From Gemmatimonadaceae bacterium (GTDB taxonomy: Bacteria > Gemmatimonadota > Gemmatimonadetes > Gemmatimonadales > Gemmatimonadaceae): a stretch of DNA of 64,000 nt. The notes under the pieces were generated by a model. It searched no databases, was not told where the DNA came from, and saw only the letters and a list, made by a program, of their open reading frames with translations. The stretch is from the NCBI GenBank assembly GCA_035606695.1, contig DATNEW010000028.1:1-64000 (forward strand), read 5' to 3'. Of this stretch, positions 8,741 through 17,900 are shown one piece after another (the first letter of the stretch is position 1; each line of letters begins with the position of its first letter). The translations under genes were made by a program, and so were the position numbers.

Positions 8741-11371
8741 TTACTCGGCGCGAATCGCCGTGAGCGGATCGACGCCCGCCGCGCGACGCGCCGGGATGAA
8801 CGCCGCGGCCAAGCCCGCCGCGCCTAGCACGATCACGACGGCGGCGAACGTGAGCGTATCCGTCGGCGCGACGCCGTAGAGCAATCCACTCAGCACCCGC
8901 GCGCTGGTGAACGCCACACCAAGCCCGAGCACGAGCCCGACGCACACCGGCAGCATGCCGCCGCGCAGGACCATGCCCACGACGGCGCTCGTTGGCGCAC
9001 CGAGTGCCAGGCGAATGCCGATCTCGGAGCGTCGCTGCGACACACCGTACGCGATGACACTGTAGATGCCGGTGCTTGCGAGCAGCAGCGCAAGTCCGCC
9101 AAACGCGCCAAGCAGCCACGCATGAAAGCGTGGCCGCACGACGGATTGCGATATCATCGACTCCAGCGATTGCGGCCGATGCGCGACGAGCGATGCGTCG
9201 ACCGAATGCAGGGCGTCGCGGATCGGCGCGGCGAGCGCCGCGGCATCACGCGAGGAGCGCATGGCGATCCACACACCGGGAAAGGTCTCCTGCGCGTACG
9301 GGACGTAGATGGCGGGCTTCATCGGCGTGTCGAGCCCTTCGTACACGGCGTTACCGACCACGCCGACGACGGTGCGCGTTTCATTGTTCACGTCTATGCG
9401 TTGTCCGACGGGATCGACGCCGGGAAAGTATCGTTGCGCGAGTTGCGCGCTGATGATCAGCACGCGCGGTGCGGCCGAATCGTCGCGTACGTCGAAGAAA
9501 CGGCCGCGCGCGAGTGGAATGCTGAGCGCACCGAAATACTCCGGCGTCGCGGGGATGTAGATCGCCGTCGGCTCGTGGCCCGGTTCCGGCTTCGGCTTTC
9601 CCGTGAGCTCGAAGCTTTCGATTTCTTGAATGCGTGTTGGTGGAAGGCTCGTGCTGGCACCGGCGGTCGTGACGCCCGGGATTTGGCGCAGCTTCGCCAG
9701 TAAATCCTGGAGTGCGCGGCTCTTGGACTCATTCGACGCATAGCGCGGACCGAGCATCGTCACGCTCGTGACCGTCACGCCTGTCGGCTTCACGCCGAGG
9801 TCCGCCGACGTCAACTCGGCGAAGCTGCGAAGCATGAGGCCCGCGCCAACGAGCAGCACCACGGCGAACGCGACCTCGAGCGTCGTGAGCGCGGAACGCG
9901 TGCGCCCCGCGTGCACGCCACCGCCTGTGCCCTTTCCTTGCGCGCGGAGCGCCTCGTGCACGCCGCGCCCCCATCCGAGCAGCGCAGGTGCGACGCCAAA
10001 CAGCAAGCCTGTCAGCAGCGACAAAACGAAGGCAAAGGCGAGCGTCTCTCCGTCGATCGACACGTTCTCGAGCCGTGGAATATCGGCTGGACCGAAGCGC
10101 ACCAATATCCGCGTCGCCACGAACGCGAAGCCGAGGCCCGCGCCACCGCCGATGAGACCGAGCAGCACGCTCTCCGTAACGAGTTGCCGCACGACTCGCC
10201 CGCGATGTGCGCCGAGCGCGCGGCGAACGGCGAGCTCGCGCGCCCGGGCCGACAATCTCGCGAGCAAGAGGTGCGCGACGTTCACGCATGCGAGCAGCAG
10301 GATGAGCCCCGCCGCGCCGAAGACGGTCCAGAGGCCGCGTTGGACGTTGCGAACGGTATCATCGCGAACGGACTGCACGTGAATGTCCATGCCGCGATCG
10401 ATCGTGGGATATGCATCACCGAGCCGGTGCTCGATGTCGTTCATGACACGATCGGCCTGATCGCTCGTGACCGCTGGTTTGAGACGCGCCACGACGCGAT
10501 ATGCACGCAACGTGCGACTGGCCAGCCAGACATTCGGGCCCGGACCGGTCTGTGCGACGATCGAGTAGAGCGTCGTCCAGAGATCGATGTCCGGAGTAGG
10601 AAAGTGGAAACCTGGCGGCATCACACCGATGATCGTGTACGGCTGTCCACCCATTTCGAGCTTCGTGCCGATCACGTCCGGCTTGCCGGCGTATCGCTCC
10701 TGCCAAAGGCGATAGCTGATCGTCACGACGGGCGCGTCCTCTTCGTCGGGGCGAGGCAGGCGACCGAGCGTGGGATGCGCCTCGAGCACATTGTACAACG
10801 AGCTGGTGCCGAGGATGCCGCGCGCCTGCCCGCCGCCTTGTGGACCATTCAAATCGAAGCGGTTGAACGCATACGCACCGAGCGACTCGAACACTGAAGT
10901 TGACTGCTTCTCCCAGTCGTGGACGTCGGGCAGCGAGGTTGGGTCGCGATCGGTTGGCGTCGACGTTGGCGACGTCCACACCGAAACGAGTCGGTCAGGT
11001 TGTGTAAACGGAAGCGGCCGCAGAATGACGGCGTTGACGATGGTGAAGATCGCGGTATTGGCGCCGATGCCGAGTGCCAGCGTGAACACGACGGCGGCCG
11101 TGAAGCCCGCGTCGCGACGCAGAACGCGCCATGCGTAGCGCGTGTCATGCAGCAGATCGTCGAACAGTCCAAGGCTCCACATGGCGCGAGCTTCCTCCTT
11201 GAAATAGGTCGCGTTGCCGAGCGTACGCGAGAGTTGAACGCCGCCGGCCGACGGCGATCGATCCCGATCGAGAAGCTGCCGATGATAGCGCATCTCTTCG
11301 TCGAGCTCGGCGCTCAGCTGGTCGCGGCGGAGGCGGTCCCGCAAGCGGGACAGAAACTCACGGGCGCGCAT
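8741..11371 (-). CDS. MacB-like ABC transporter permease (ADOP family, FtsX fold)
   Basis: About 876 aa. The first 75 residues are the helical prefix typical of the ADOP permease group (RDRLRRDQLSAELDEEMRYH...GNATYFKEEARAMWS). Two MacB-type modules follow, each with a periplasmic core domain and FtsX transmembrane helices (near residues 95-115, 350-470 and 760-870). It ends in DPLTAIRAE, the usual ending. No ATPase is encoded here, which is normal for the family. ATG at 11371 lies 2 bp after the padR-like gene stop, so the pair is one operon. The substrate is unknown; drug, lipid or signal-peptide export is the usual guess. Confidence 0.92.
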   Translation of the reverse strand: MRAREFLSRLRDRLRRDQLSAELDEEMRYHRQLLDRDRSPSAGGVQLSRTLGNATYFKEEARAMWSLGLFDDLLHDTRYAWRVLRRDAGFTAAVVFTLALGIGANTAIFTIVNAVILRPLPFTQPDRLVSVWTSPTSTPTDRDPTSLPDVHDWEKQSTSVFESLGAYAFNRFDLNGPQGGGQARGILGTSSLYNVLEAHPTLGRLPRPDEEDAPVVTISYRLWQERYAGKPDVIGTKLEMGGQPYTIIGVMPPGFHFPTPDIDLWTTLYSIVAQTGPGPNVWLASRTLRAYRVVARLKPAVTSDQADRVMNDIEHRLGDAYPTIDRGMDIHVQSVRDDTVRNVQRGLWTVFGAAGLILLLACVNVAHLLLARLSARARELAVRRALGAHRGRVVRQLVTESVLLGLIGGGAGLGFAFVATRILVRFGPADIPRLENVSIDGETLAFAFVLSLLTGLLFGVAPALLGWGRGVHEALRAQGKGTGGGVHAGRTRSALTTLEVAFAVVLLVGAGLMLRSFAELTSADLGVKPTGVTVTSVTMLGPRYASNESKSRALQDLLAKLRQIPGVTTAGASTSLPPTRIQEIESFELTGKPKPEPGHEPTAIYIPATPEYFGALSIPLARGRFFDVRDDSAAPRVLIISAQLAQRYFPGVDPVGQRIDVNNETRTVVGVVGNAVYEGLDTPMKPAIYVPYAQETFPGVWIAMRSSRDAAALAAPIRDALHSVDASLVAHRPQSLESMISQSVVRPRFHAWLLGAFGGLALLLASTGIYSVIAYGVSQRRSEIGIRLALGAPTSAVVGMVLRGGMLPVCVGLVLGLGVAFTSARVLSGLLYGVAPTDTLTFAAVVIVLGAAGLAAAFIPARRAAGVDPLTAIRAE

Positions 11372-11373
11372 GG

Positions 11374-11706
11374 TCAGACGGATCGCATGACGCGATGAAT
11401 GGCGGTGAGCAGCTCGCCGAAGCTCTCTTCTTCGTGGCCGAGCTGTTTGCGTCCGGCGGCCGAAATGGTGTAGTAGCGCGCGCGCTGGTTGTTCGGCGTC
11501 CGTCGCCACTCGGCGGCGACCCAGCCGCGCTGCCGCAGCCGCTGGAGGGCGGGGTAGAGCGAGCCTTCGTCGATCTGCAGGACCTCGCGCGACCATTCCT
11601 TGATGTGGAGCGCGATGCCGTAGCCGTGTTGCGGCCCGGCGGTGAGGGTCTTGAGGATCAACATGTCGAGCGTGCCGGGGAGCAGGCTCTGTTTTCGCGG
11701 GGACAT
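11374..11706 (-). CDS. PadR family transcriptional regulator
   Basis: 110 aa, the normal size for the short PadR subfamily linked to ADOP permeases. The start LLPGTLDMLILKTLTAGPQHGYGIA and the winged helix DEGSLYPALQRLRQRGW are the family hallmarks, followed by a short dimerisation helix (GRKQLGHEEESF). It should repress its own operon and respond to a small molecule. A perfect palindrome lies 10 bp upstream of the start codon (see the operator entry). The permease gene follows after 2 bp. Confidence 0.95.
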   Translation of the reverse strand: MSPRKQSLLPGTLDMLILKTLTAGPQHGYGIALHIKEWSREVLQIDEGSLYPALQRLRQRGWVAAEWRRTPNNQRARYYTISAAGRKQLGHEEESFGELLTAIHRVMRSV

Positions 11707-11715
11707 GGGCGGCCC

Positions 11716-11738
11716 ATGGGATAGATTGTCTATCCCAT
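11716..11738. promoter_or_regulatory. Palindromic operator upstream of the padR-like gene
   Basis: ATGGGATAGA and TCTATCCCAT are perfect 10-bp arms around TTG. This 23-bp palindrome begins 10 bp upstream of the regulator's ATG. The core ATAGA-N3-TCTAT resembles sites often found before PadR/ADOP operons. It probably covers the promoter and lets the regulator repress itself and the permease. Confidence 0.7.
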
Positions 11739-11782
11739 AGACACACCCGAGCTCGAAAGGGTTCGCCCGGCGCTCGCGGGGT

Positions 11783-12328
11783 TCAGAACAGCGTGCGCTG
11801 ATCGTCCTCGGGCGCGGCGTACGTCAAGCGGCCGCGCACGACGCGGGCGGGGTCCATGAGCCGGTGCGCCTCGGCGGGCGCCTCATCGCGGATGTGCAGG
11901 ACGTCGTGTCCCTGCGTCAGGAGCACGTCGGAAATCAGCCGGCGGTGGCAGCGCCACCACAGCAGCTCGGCGCACATGATCGTGGTCCGAACGCCGGAGG
12001 CCGCGGCGACCAGTTCGGTCAAGCCATCGGCGAATTCCTCGGTCGCGATGTGGTCGGCGTAGCCGCGAAAGGAGTCGTTGCGCCAGCCGGTATTCGGAGA
12101 GCCGGGTACCGGCCGCCGGCGTCCGCCGAGCGACGGAAGCCACTCGTAGGCGACGCCGGCGCGTTCAAGCGCGCCGGCGAGTTCGGCTGATCCAAATTGC
12201 GGCAGACGGCGAGAGCCCGGAAACCGGCGTACGTCGATCAACGCCTCTATGCCCTGCGCCTGCAGAACTGCGAGGAACTCCTCGATCGACCGTGTAGAGT
12301 GGCCAATCGTCCAGACGGTTGCCGTCAG
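11783..12328 (-). CDS. DUF488 family protein with a probable CTG start
   Basis: About 181 aa if translation starts at CTG 12328. The protein then opens with LTATVWTIGHSTRSIEEF, the family's N-terminal signature TIGHS. It continues with LIDVRRFPGSRRLPQF, WRNDSFRGYADH, and the CAE....CHR motif near the C-terminus. The first conventional start in frame is TTG at 12241, which would remove the signature and the first strand. The CTG overlaps the TGA of the upstream gene (CTGA), like the GTGA couplings elsewhere in the window. The molecular function of DUF488 is uncertain. Confidence is high for the family and moderate for the start. Confidence 0.8.
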   Translation of the reverse strand: MTATVWTIGHSTRSIEEFLAVLQAQGIEALIDVRRFPGSRRLPQFGSAELAGALERAGVAYEWLPSLGGRRRPVPGSPNTGWRNDSFRGYADHIATEEFADGLTELVAAASGVRTTIMCAELLWWRCHRRLISDVLLTQGHDVLHIRDEAPAEAHRLMDPARVVRGRLTYAAPEDDQRTLF

Positions 12329-13230
12329 GGCGTCTTTTTTCCGCAGAGCGCGTCCTGAAGTCGTGCCGTCGGGGCCATGCTGGCGAGCATGTCTGGATTC
12401 AAGTCCTTCATCATCGACCGCATGTCCATGACGCGGAAGCCTGCCGGCGCATGGAACAACGAGTCGGCGAGCGGGCCGTGGCTCAGCTCGACGATCTCGT
12501 CCGTCGTCGTGACGGAGATTGGGCGGCCGTCGGCATCCGTGCTCTGTGAGTGTTTGATGGTGCGGAGATGCGAGCCTTTGGGAGTCGCCGCCGTAACGCG
12601 CGTGTCGTCCGGCATATCGTCCATGTCGCCGAACATCTTGCCCATCGTCTTGGCCATGGCGTTATCCGCAGCCGACTCGAGGTCGACGTCGGGCGCGATC
12701 CACGTTTCCTCGACGCCGGTGGTGTGGCGCGTGCAGCCCTGCTCGCCCTCACCCACCTGCATGGTCCAGTCGAAGGTGTTGCGATAGTGCCGTGTCGCGT
12801 GGCCGAGAATGCGTTCGCCCGCGCCGAGGTTCTCGACGGGGCCGGTGGACATGTGATTTCCGGATGTTGTGAGTTTTTTGATGTCCGCCGTCGCGTTCTT
12901 CATCGTCGACCCGACCATGCCGAGGCCGATGATCGTCGCCATGTGCTGGTTGGGCATGACCATGGTCACGGTGCTGTCCACGGAATCGAAGATCATGTAC
13001 ATGCCTTCGGCGTCGGCGCTTTGGTCGCGCGCGCCGGAGATCTGGGCGAACTCCGTGCGAAGGTAGCGCGGTGTGATCTGCTGGCGCATGGCCATCGACG
13101 ACGGCCCCTTGCCGGAGTCGGTCGTGGTGTTCCTCGTGACTGTCCATCCGACAATGGGCGCTTGGCCGCGGGCGGTCGCGGCGACGATCGCAAGAGCGAA
13201 CGCGGCGATCGTCAAGGGCGTGCGTTGCAT
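12325..13230 (-). CDS. Exported protein of unknown function, DUF4412-like
   Basis: About 301 aa. A signal peptide (TPLTIAAFALAIVAATARGQA) follows the ATG at 13230, which has GGAG 5 bp upstream; an earlier TTG would add six residues. The mature protein is rich in Met and polar residues. Segments such as GMYMIFDSVDSTVTMVMP and LGHATRHYRNTFDWTM look like the beta-strands of periplasmic lipid- or metal-binding folds of the DUF4412 type. No catalytic residues are evident. The DUF488 gene overlaps its stop. The 17-bp palindrome at 13247-13263 lies just upstream and may control it. Confidence 0.7.
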   Translation of the reverse strand: MQRTPLTIAAFALAIVAATARGQAPIVGWTVTRNTTTDSGKGPSSMAMRQQITPRYLRTEFAQISGARDQSADAEGMYMIFDSVDSTVTMVMPNQHMATIIGLGMVGSTMKNATADIKKLTTSGNHMSTGPVENLGAGERILGHATRHYRNTFDWTMQVGEGEQGCTRHTTGVEETWIAPDVDLESAADNAMAKTMGKMFGDMDDMPDDTRVTAATPKGSHLRTIKHSQSTDADGRPISVTTTDEIVELSHGPLADSLFHAPAGFRVMDMRSMMKDLNPDMLASMAPTARLQDALCGKKTP

Positions 13231-13246
13231 GGAGTCTCCGGCCAAC

Positions 13247-13263
13247 ATTAAATGTATTTTAAT
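13247..13263. promoter_or_regulatory. 17-bp palindrome ATTAAA-N5-TTTAAT, copy 1
   Basis: Reads ATTAAA TGTAT TTTAAT, an AT-rich perfect palindrome in a GC-rich setting. It starts 17 bp upstream of the ATG at 13230, between that gene and the divergent gene at 13349. The same arms and spacing recur at 14416-14432. It is probably an operator or a divergent -10 region. Confidence 0.5.
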
Positions 13264-13348
13264 ACGTGAACACTAAACGCGTGAATTGTCACAGCGGCGC
13301 GGCACCGCACTTGCCGTCGTGGACGGTCCTGCTCGACGTGGAGACGGT

Positions 13349-13717
13349 ATGTCCAATGAATCCGGGAAGCAAGGACAGAATGATCAAGATTCGACCGCCG
13401 GGTGGGCGGCCGACGGTGTCCTTGCGGCCGCACGGGCCTGTTTGCGGCGTGCTATCGAAAACGAGCTTTCACCCGACACGACGCCCCGCGATCTGCGCGC
13501 GTCGGACGCCGTGTTTCGGCAGCTCAGCGATTGTGTGCAGGAATACGTGCGCGTGCTCGCCCGCCTGAAGCACGACGAGCGAAGCATTCTCGAGACAATT
13601 CTCGGCGTGTTCGACGATGCGGCGTTTCCCGACGAGCCGCATCCGGCGCTTCGCATGGCGGTCGCCGAGTGGGCGGCCGAGGCGTTGGAGGAGTCGAATC
13701 CGTCGACGACTCCGTGA
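13349..13717 (+). CDS. Small protein of unknown function
   Basis: 122 aa. ATG at 13349 follows GTGGAGAC; an upstream GTG at 13286 would add 21 residues of low quality. It is soluble and mostly helical (VFRQLSDCVQEYVRVLARL, DERSILETILGVFDD), with no signal or membrane segment and no motif I recognise. The last 194 bp overlap the 3' end of the winged-helix gene on the opposite strand. In the overlap the plus-strand reading looks more protein-like than the Arg/Pro-rich minus-strand reading. It may work with the neighbouring regulators. Confidence 0.6.
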   Translation: MSNESGKQGQNDQDSTAGWAADGVLAAARACLRRAIENELSPDTTPRDLRASDAVFRQLSDCVQEYVRVLARLKHDERSILETILGVFDDAAFPDEPHPALRMAVAEWAAEALEESNPSTTP

Positions 13718-14189
13718 CGAGTTGATACCCGAACCCGCGAATCGTCTGCAGCGCGTCGCCAACCCCGATGTGGGTCAGGCGTTTGCGCAATCCACAGACG
13801 TACACCGGAAGCGACCGTGCGCGACTCGACCCGCCTCCGGGCTCGGGCGGCCACGTGCGCTCGACGAGCTCTCTCCGTGAGAGCGGACGGCCGGAGGCGT
13901 TGAGAAGAATGGTGAACAGGCGCCGCTCGATGCGCGACAACGTCGCTCGCCGATGTCCGTTGGCGACGGTCGATCGCGACCAGTCGACGACGACGCGGCA
14001 GCCGCCGATCTCGTGCTGTGTCACCGACGGGCCCGGGAGACTGACGCGGATGCGCGCCGACACGCGTCCGTCGCTCGAGGTGAGCGTGAAATCGTGAGTA
14101 CCCTGAACGAGCGCCTCGAGCACTCGCGAGGCGGCGCCCGGCGACGTCTCGAGTTGCGCGACCACCTGTACGCGGCGGCCCTTTGCCAT
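13524..14189 (-). CDS. Winged-helix (OmpR/PhoB-type) DNA-binding protein without a receiver domain
   Basis: 221 aa. Residues about 80-160 form a Trans_reg_C winged helix: LSRIERRLFTILLNASGRPLSRRELVERTW, then SLPVYVCGLRKRL and LQTIRGFGYQL. The first 75 residues are a beta-rich domain (FTLTSSDGRVSARIRVSLPG) rather than a phospho-acceptor receiver, so it is not a standard response regulator. The C-terminal 55 residues are Arg/Pro-rich and antisense to the 13349 gene, so they may be dispensable. No sensor kinase is adjacent. An AT-rich promoter-like stretch lies upstream near 14340-14380. Confidence 0.7.
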   Translation of the reverse strand: MAKGRRVQVVAQLETSPGAASRVLEALVQGTHDFTLTSSDGRVSARIRVSLPGPSVTQHEIGGCRVVVDWSRSTVANGHRRATLSRIERRLFTILLNASGRPLSRRELVERTWPPEPGGGSSRARSLPVYVCGLRKRLTHIGVGDALQTIRGFGYQLVTESSTDSTPPTPRPPTRRPPCEAPDAARRETPHRRTRRELSRECFARRASGGRARARIPAHNR

Positions 14190-14507
14190 GCCATGCTCGG
14201 GAAGGAGACGAGCTCCAAGCTGTCACGTGCGTGCCGGGATCACCGTTACATGGGGTGCATCGGGTTTCTGTCGGTGTATACAATGCGCCGAGCCGCCCCG
14301 CGACGAGAGAGTTGTATCAACCTGAGTCGGCTATGCGGGCGCATGTATAAAAACAATAATAGTCGGCGAGTAAAGGATTTTTACACCGCGGGATGAGCGG
14401 ACCCTATTCCGAAACATTAAAGCACGTTTAATATTCGGCGTCGCTCGTTGCGACGCGGTGGCAAAACCGTTTCCACGTTGAACTCACTCCTTCCGAGGAT
14501 ATTCCTA
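14190..14507. other. Intergenic regulatory region between divergent regulators
   Basis: 318 bp without a gene. It holds an unusually AT-rich patch at about 14341-14385 (TATAAAAACAATAATAG, and GTAAAGGATTTTTAC, itself a small inverted repeat) and the second 17-bp palindrome at 14416-14432. Promoters for the divergent winged-helix and HTH genes probably lie here. I see no RNA gene. Confidence 0.5.
14416..14432. promoter_or_regulatory. 17-bp palindrome ATTAAA-N5-TTTAAT, copy 2
   Basis: Reads ATTAAA GCACG TTTAAT, with the same arms and spacer length as the copy at 13247-13263. It lies 75 bp upstream of the HTH gene start (14508). A shared regulator, possibly that HTH protein, is a reasonable inference. 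Confidence 0.5.
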
Positions 14508-14798
14508 ATGGCGGCACGCTCCAAGAGACCAAGAAAGTCCCCCGAACGCGTCATTCCCAAGGAAACGCTCGCCGAGTTCGTGGCGGACGTGCTCGAAAAG
14601 CGCGGCCTGAGTCAGACGGAGGCGGCGGAGCTGATGGACGATGCGCCGTCGCAAGTGTCGCTGGTGGTCGGCGGGAAGGTTCGTGGTTTTTCGCCCGAGC
14701 GCCTGCTGCGCATGATCTCGAAGCTCGGACATGACGTCGAGATCGTGATCCGGAAGGGCCGCGGCAACACCGGCAAGGTCCGCGTCGTCACGCGATAG
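14508..14798 (+). CDS. XRE-like helix-turn-helix protein (HTH_37 / HigA-like)
   Basis: 96 aa. A basic N-terminus is followed by LAEFVADVLEKRGLSQTEAAELMDDAPSQVSLVVGGKVRGFSPERLLRMISKLGHDVEI, a compact XRE-type helix-turn-helix of the group seen in antitoxin-like regulators. ATG at 14508 sits 6 bp after GAGGAT; the in-frame GTG or ATG further upstream adds unconserved sequence. No toxin gene (RelE/HigB) lies next to it, so it is probably a stand-alone regulator. It may bind the ATTAAA palindromes. Confidence 0.8.
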   Translation: MAARSKRPRKSPERVIPKETLAEFVADVLEKRGLSQTEAAELMDDAPSQVSLVVGGKVRGFSPERLLRMISKLGHDVEIVIRKGRGNTGKVRVVTR

Positions 14799-14856
14799 CC
14801 GAACCGAACCACTCGGCGGCGCGACCGCCGTCGAGTGGCCGCGTTCGCTCGCGTTG

Positions 14857-14901
14857 GCTGCGTCAGCTGCGTCAGCTGCGTCAGCTGCGTCAGCTGCGTC
14901 A
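14857..14901. repeat. Five tandem copies of a 9-bp unit
   Basis: GCTGCGTCA is repeated five times without error, followed by a short hairpin (CACTGG-CTTCA-CCAGTG, 14900-14916). It lies in the gap between the HTH gene and the kinase gene. Such arrays vary in copy number by slippage and could alter expression of the kinase. Confidence 0.85.
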
Positions 14902-14972
14902 CTGGCTTCACCAGTGTCACTAGCGTCTCGCGCGAGTGATTCGTATGTTCGCGCCGTGTCCTGCGTATCCCG

Positions 14973-17900
14973 ATGACGGAGCTGCGGTCACGCCTCGAGT
15001 CCAGCCTCGGCGAGGCCTATCGGATCGAGCGTGAGCTGGGCGGCGGAGGCATGTCGCATGTCTTCGTTGCCGAAGAAGCCGCGCTTGGCCGACGCGTCGC
15101 GGTCAAGGTGTTGCGCGCCGATCTCGTCGCCGAGATCTCCACGGAGCGATTCAGGCGCGAGATTCTCGTCGCGGCGCGGCTACAGCACCCCCACATCGTC
15201 CCGGTGCTGACCGCTGGTGAAATCGGCGGCGTTCCATTTTATACCATGCCGTTCGTGTCGGGCGAATCGCTCGACGTGCGGCTTGCTCGCGAAGGCGCGC
15301 TTCCCATTCGTGAGGCCGCACGCATTCTGGCCGGCATCGCGCGGGCGCTGGCGTACGCGCATCGCGCCGGAGTGGTGCACCGCGACATCAAGCCGGGCAA
15401 CGTCCTCGTCGTGGACGGAACGGCCATGGTCACCGACTTCGGCATCGCGAAAGCGATCGTCAACGCTCGGCGGACGGATTCGGGCGTGCAGCCCGATGCG
15501 TCTCGTCCGCAGGAGACCTTGACGGCGATCGGCGAGAGTGTCGGCACACCGGCCTACATGGCGCCCGAGCAGATCAGCGCCGATCCCGGAATGGATCACC
15601 GGGCCGACATTTACAGCTTTGGAATCCTCGCGTACGAGATACTCGCCGGCCGCCGGCCGTTCACCGCGAGCGGGTATCAGTCGCTGATCATCGCGCACCT
15701 GACGAAGTCGCCGCAACCGCTGGCGGAGATTCGGCCCGAGGTTCCGGCGGAGTTGGCGCAGCTCGTCACGGAATGCCTACGGAAGCAACCTGGAGAGCGT
15801 CCCGCAACGGCCGACGAGCTCGTCGCGCCGCTCGATGCGTTCGCGGCCGGTCATCGCTACCGCGGCGGCGCGCGGGCGAGCAGCGCGCCGGCCATGCGCA
15901 CGACCGACGAGCAGCGTGCGGCGGCAGCCGTCGAGCGAACGGCGCGTCCGGTCGTCGGCCGCGACTTCGAGCTTGCCGCGCTGACCGCGAGCTTCGATCG
16001 CGCGTCACACGATCGCGGGTTGGTACACGCGATCGCCGGCGAGCCGGGCTTGGGCAAGACGACGCTCGCGACCCGCTTCCTGGAACAGACCGCGGGGCAG
16101 GTCGAGCGCTGCCGCGTCGGCGTCGGTCGATGTTCGGAGCGCCTCGCTGGTGCCGAAGCGTATCTGCCCTTTCTCGAGGCGCTCGAAGGTTTGCTGAACG
16201 GTCCCGACGGAGCGCTCGTCGCGCAGGAAATGCGCGAGATAGCGCCGGCGTGGTATGCGCAGGTGCGGCCCGCGACGATGTCCGATCCGTCGGGCGCGCG
16301 GACGCCGACGGACGCGCGAGTCGGATCGGCCGAACAGATGAAGCGGCAGCTGGGCTCATTTCTCGTGGAGTTGACGCGTTCGGGCCGTCTGGTGGTCTGC
16401 CTCGAGGACGTCCACTGGGCGGACGCGTCGACGGTCGATCTGATCGTCTATCTCGCCGATCGGTTCGATACGCTGCCGATGCTGCTGCTCGTGACGTATC
16501 GGCCGTCGGATCTGTTGGCGGCGCGCCATCCGTTCGCCGACGCCGCTCTGCGCCTGCACGAGCGCGATCGTATTCGCGAAACGTTCCTGCGCGCGTTCGA
16601 CCGGCACGTACTCGGCGAATATGTCGACCGCGCGTACGAGAGCAACGAGTTTCCGAGTGAATTCGTCGATCTGATCTTTCAGCGCACCGAGGGGACGCCG
16701 TTGTTCGTGGTGGATCTCATGCGGCAGCTGGCGGACCGCGGCGTGATTGGGCAGCGCGACGGCAGCTGGCGGCTGGAGCGTGCCGCCGATACCGTCGACG
16801 CGGAAATTCCGCAGTCGATTCGCAGCGTCATTCAGCGCACGATCGATCGGTTGGACGAGCTGGATCGCCGCTTGTTGACGATCGCGAGCGTGCAGGGCGC
16901 CCAGTTCGATTCCGCGGTCGTCGCCGGCGCGACCGGATTGCCGCCGGAACAGGTCGAGGAGCATCTCGAGCGGCTCGAGCGCGTCTACGCCATGGTGCGG
17001 CTGGTCGAGGAGCGTGTGATCGGCAAGCGGCATCCGTCGCTGCGGTACGCGTTTTCACACATCTTATATCAGAATACGCTCCAATCCCCGTTGCGGGGCA
17101 CGCGTCGTATGGCGCTGAGCGCGTCCGTTGCGTCGGTGATGCACGATTTGTACGGGGACGATCCGGCGGTCGCGGCGGAATTGGGCGTGCTGCATCGGGC
17201 GGCGCGGCAGTTTGGCGAGGCGGCGCGATGCTTCCTCACCGCGGCGCGCACGGCGACGCGGCTGTTCGCCAACAAGGAAGCGGTCTTGCTCGCACGGCGC
17301 GGGCTCGACGCGGCCGCGGCGATGCCGGACGACGACGAGCGCGCACGAATCGAGCTGGATCTCCAGCTCGCGCTCGGCGTACCGCTCAACGCGCTGTTCG
17401 GTTATTCGGGCAGCGAAGTGGAATCGGCGTACTCGCGCGCCCGCGAATTGTCGGCGCGCTTCAGCGATCCCGCGACGCAGATTCCGGCGCTCCATGGTCT
17501 CTATCGGTTCTACGTCGTGAGCGGGCGCCTGCACACGGCGCGTGACGTCGTCGAACAGCTGGTGCACGTGGCCGAGGCGACGGGCGATCCGAGGCAGATC
17601 TTCATTGCGCGCACCGCGATGGGCCCGCCGCTCATTCAGCTCGGCGAATTCGAGCGCGGCGTCGAGTTCCTGCGCTCCGGCATGTCGGTGTACGATCAAA
17701 TGCGCACGGACGTCGATCGCTTGACGTATGGCGCCTTCATGCCCGGCGCATGGCTGGCGATCGCTCTGTGGATGCTCGGCGACGATGCGCTGGCGCTGGA
17801 GGAGAATCGTCGCGCGCGCGAGCACGCCGACACACCGTTCGCCAAGGCATACGCGGTCACGCTCACCGCGTGGCTGCACGCGCATCGCGGCGACGCGGAA

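Noticed and set aside
14508-14798. Toxin-antitoxin module around the HigA-like HTH gene
   Set aside because: No RelE/HigB-like or other toxin gene is adjacent on either strand.
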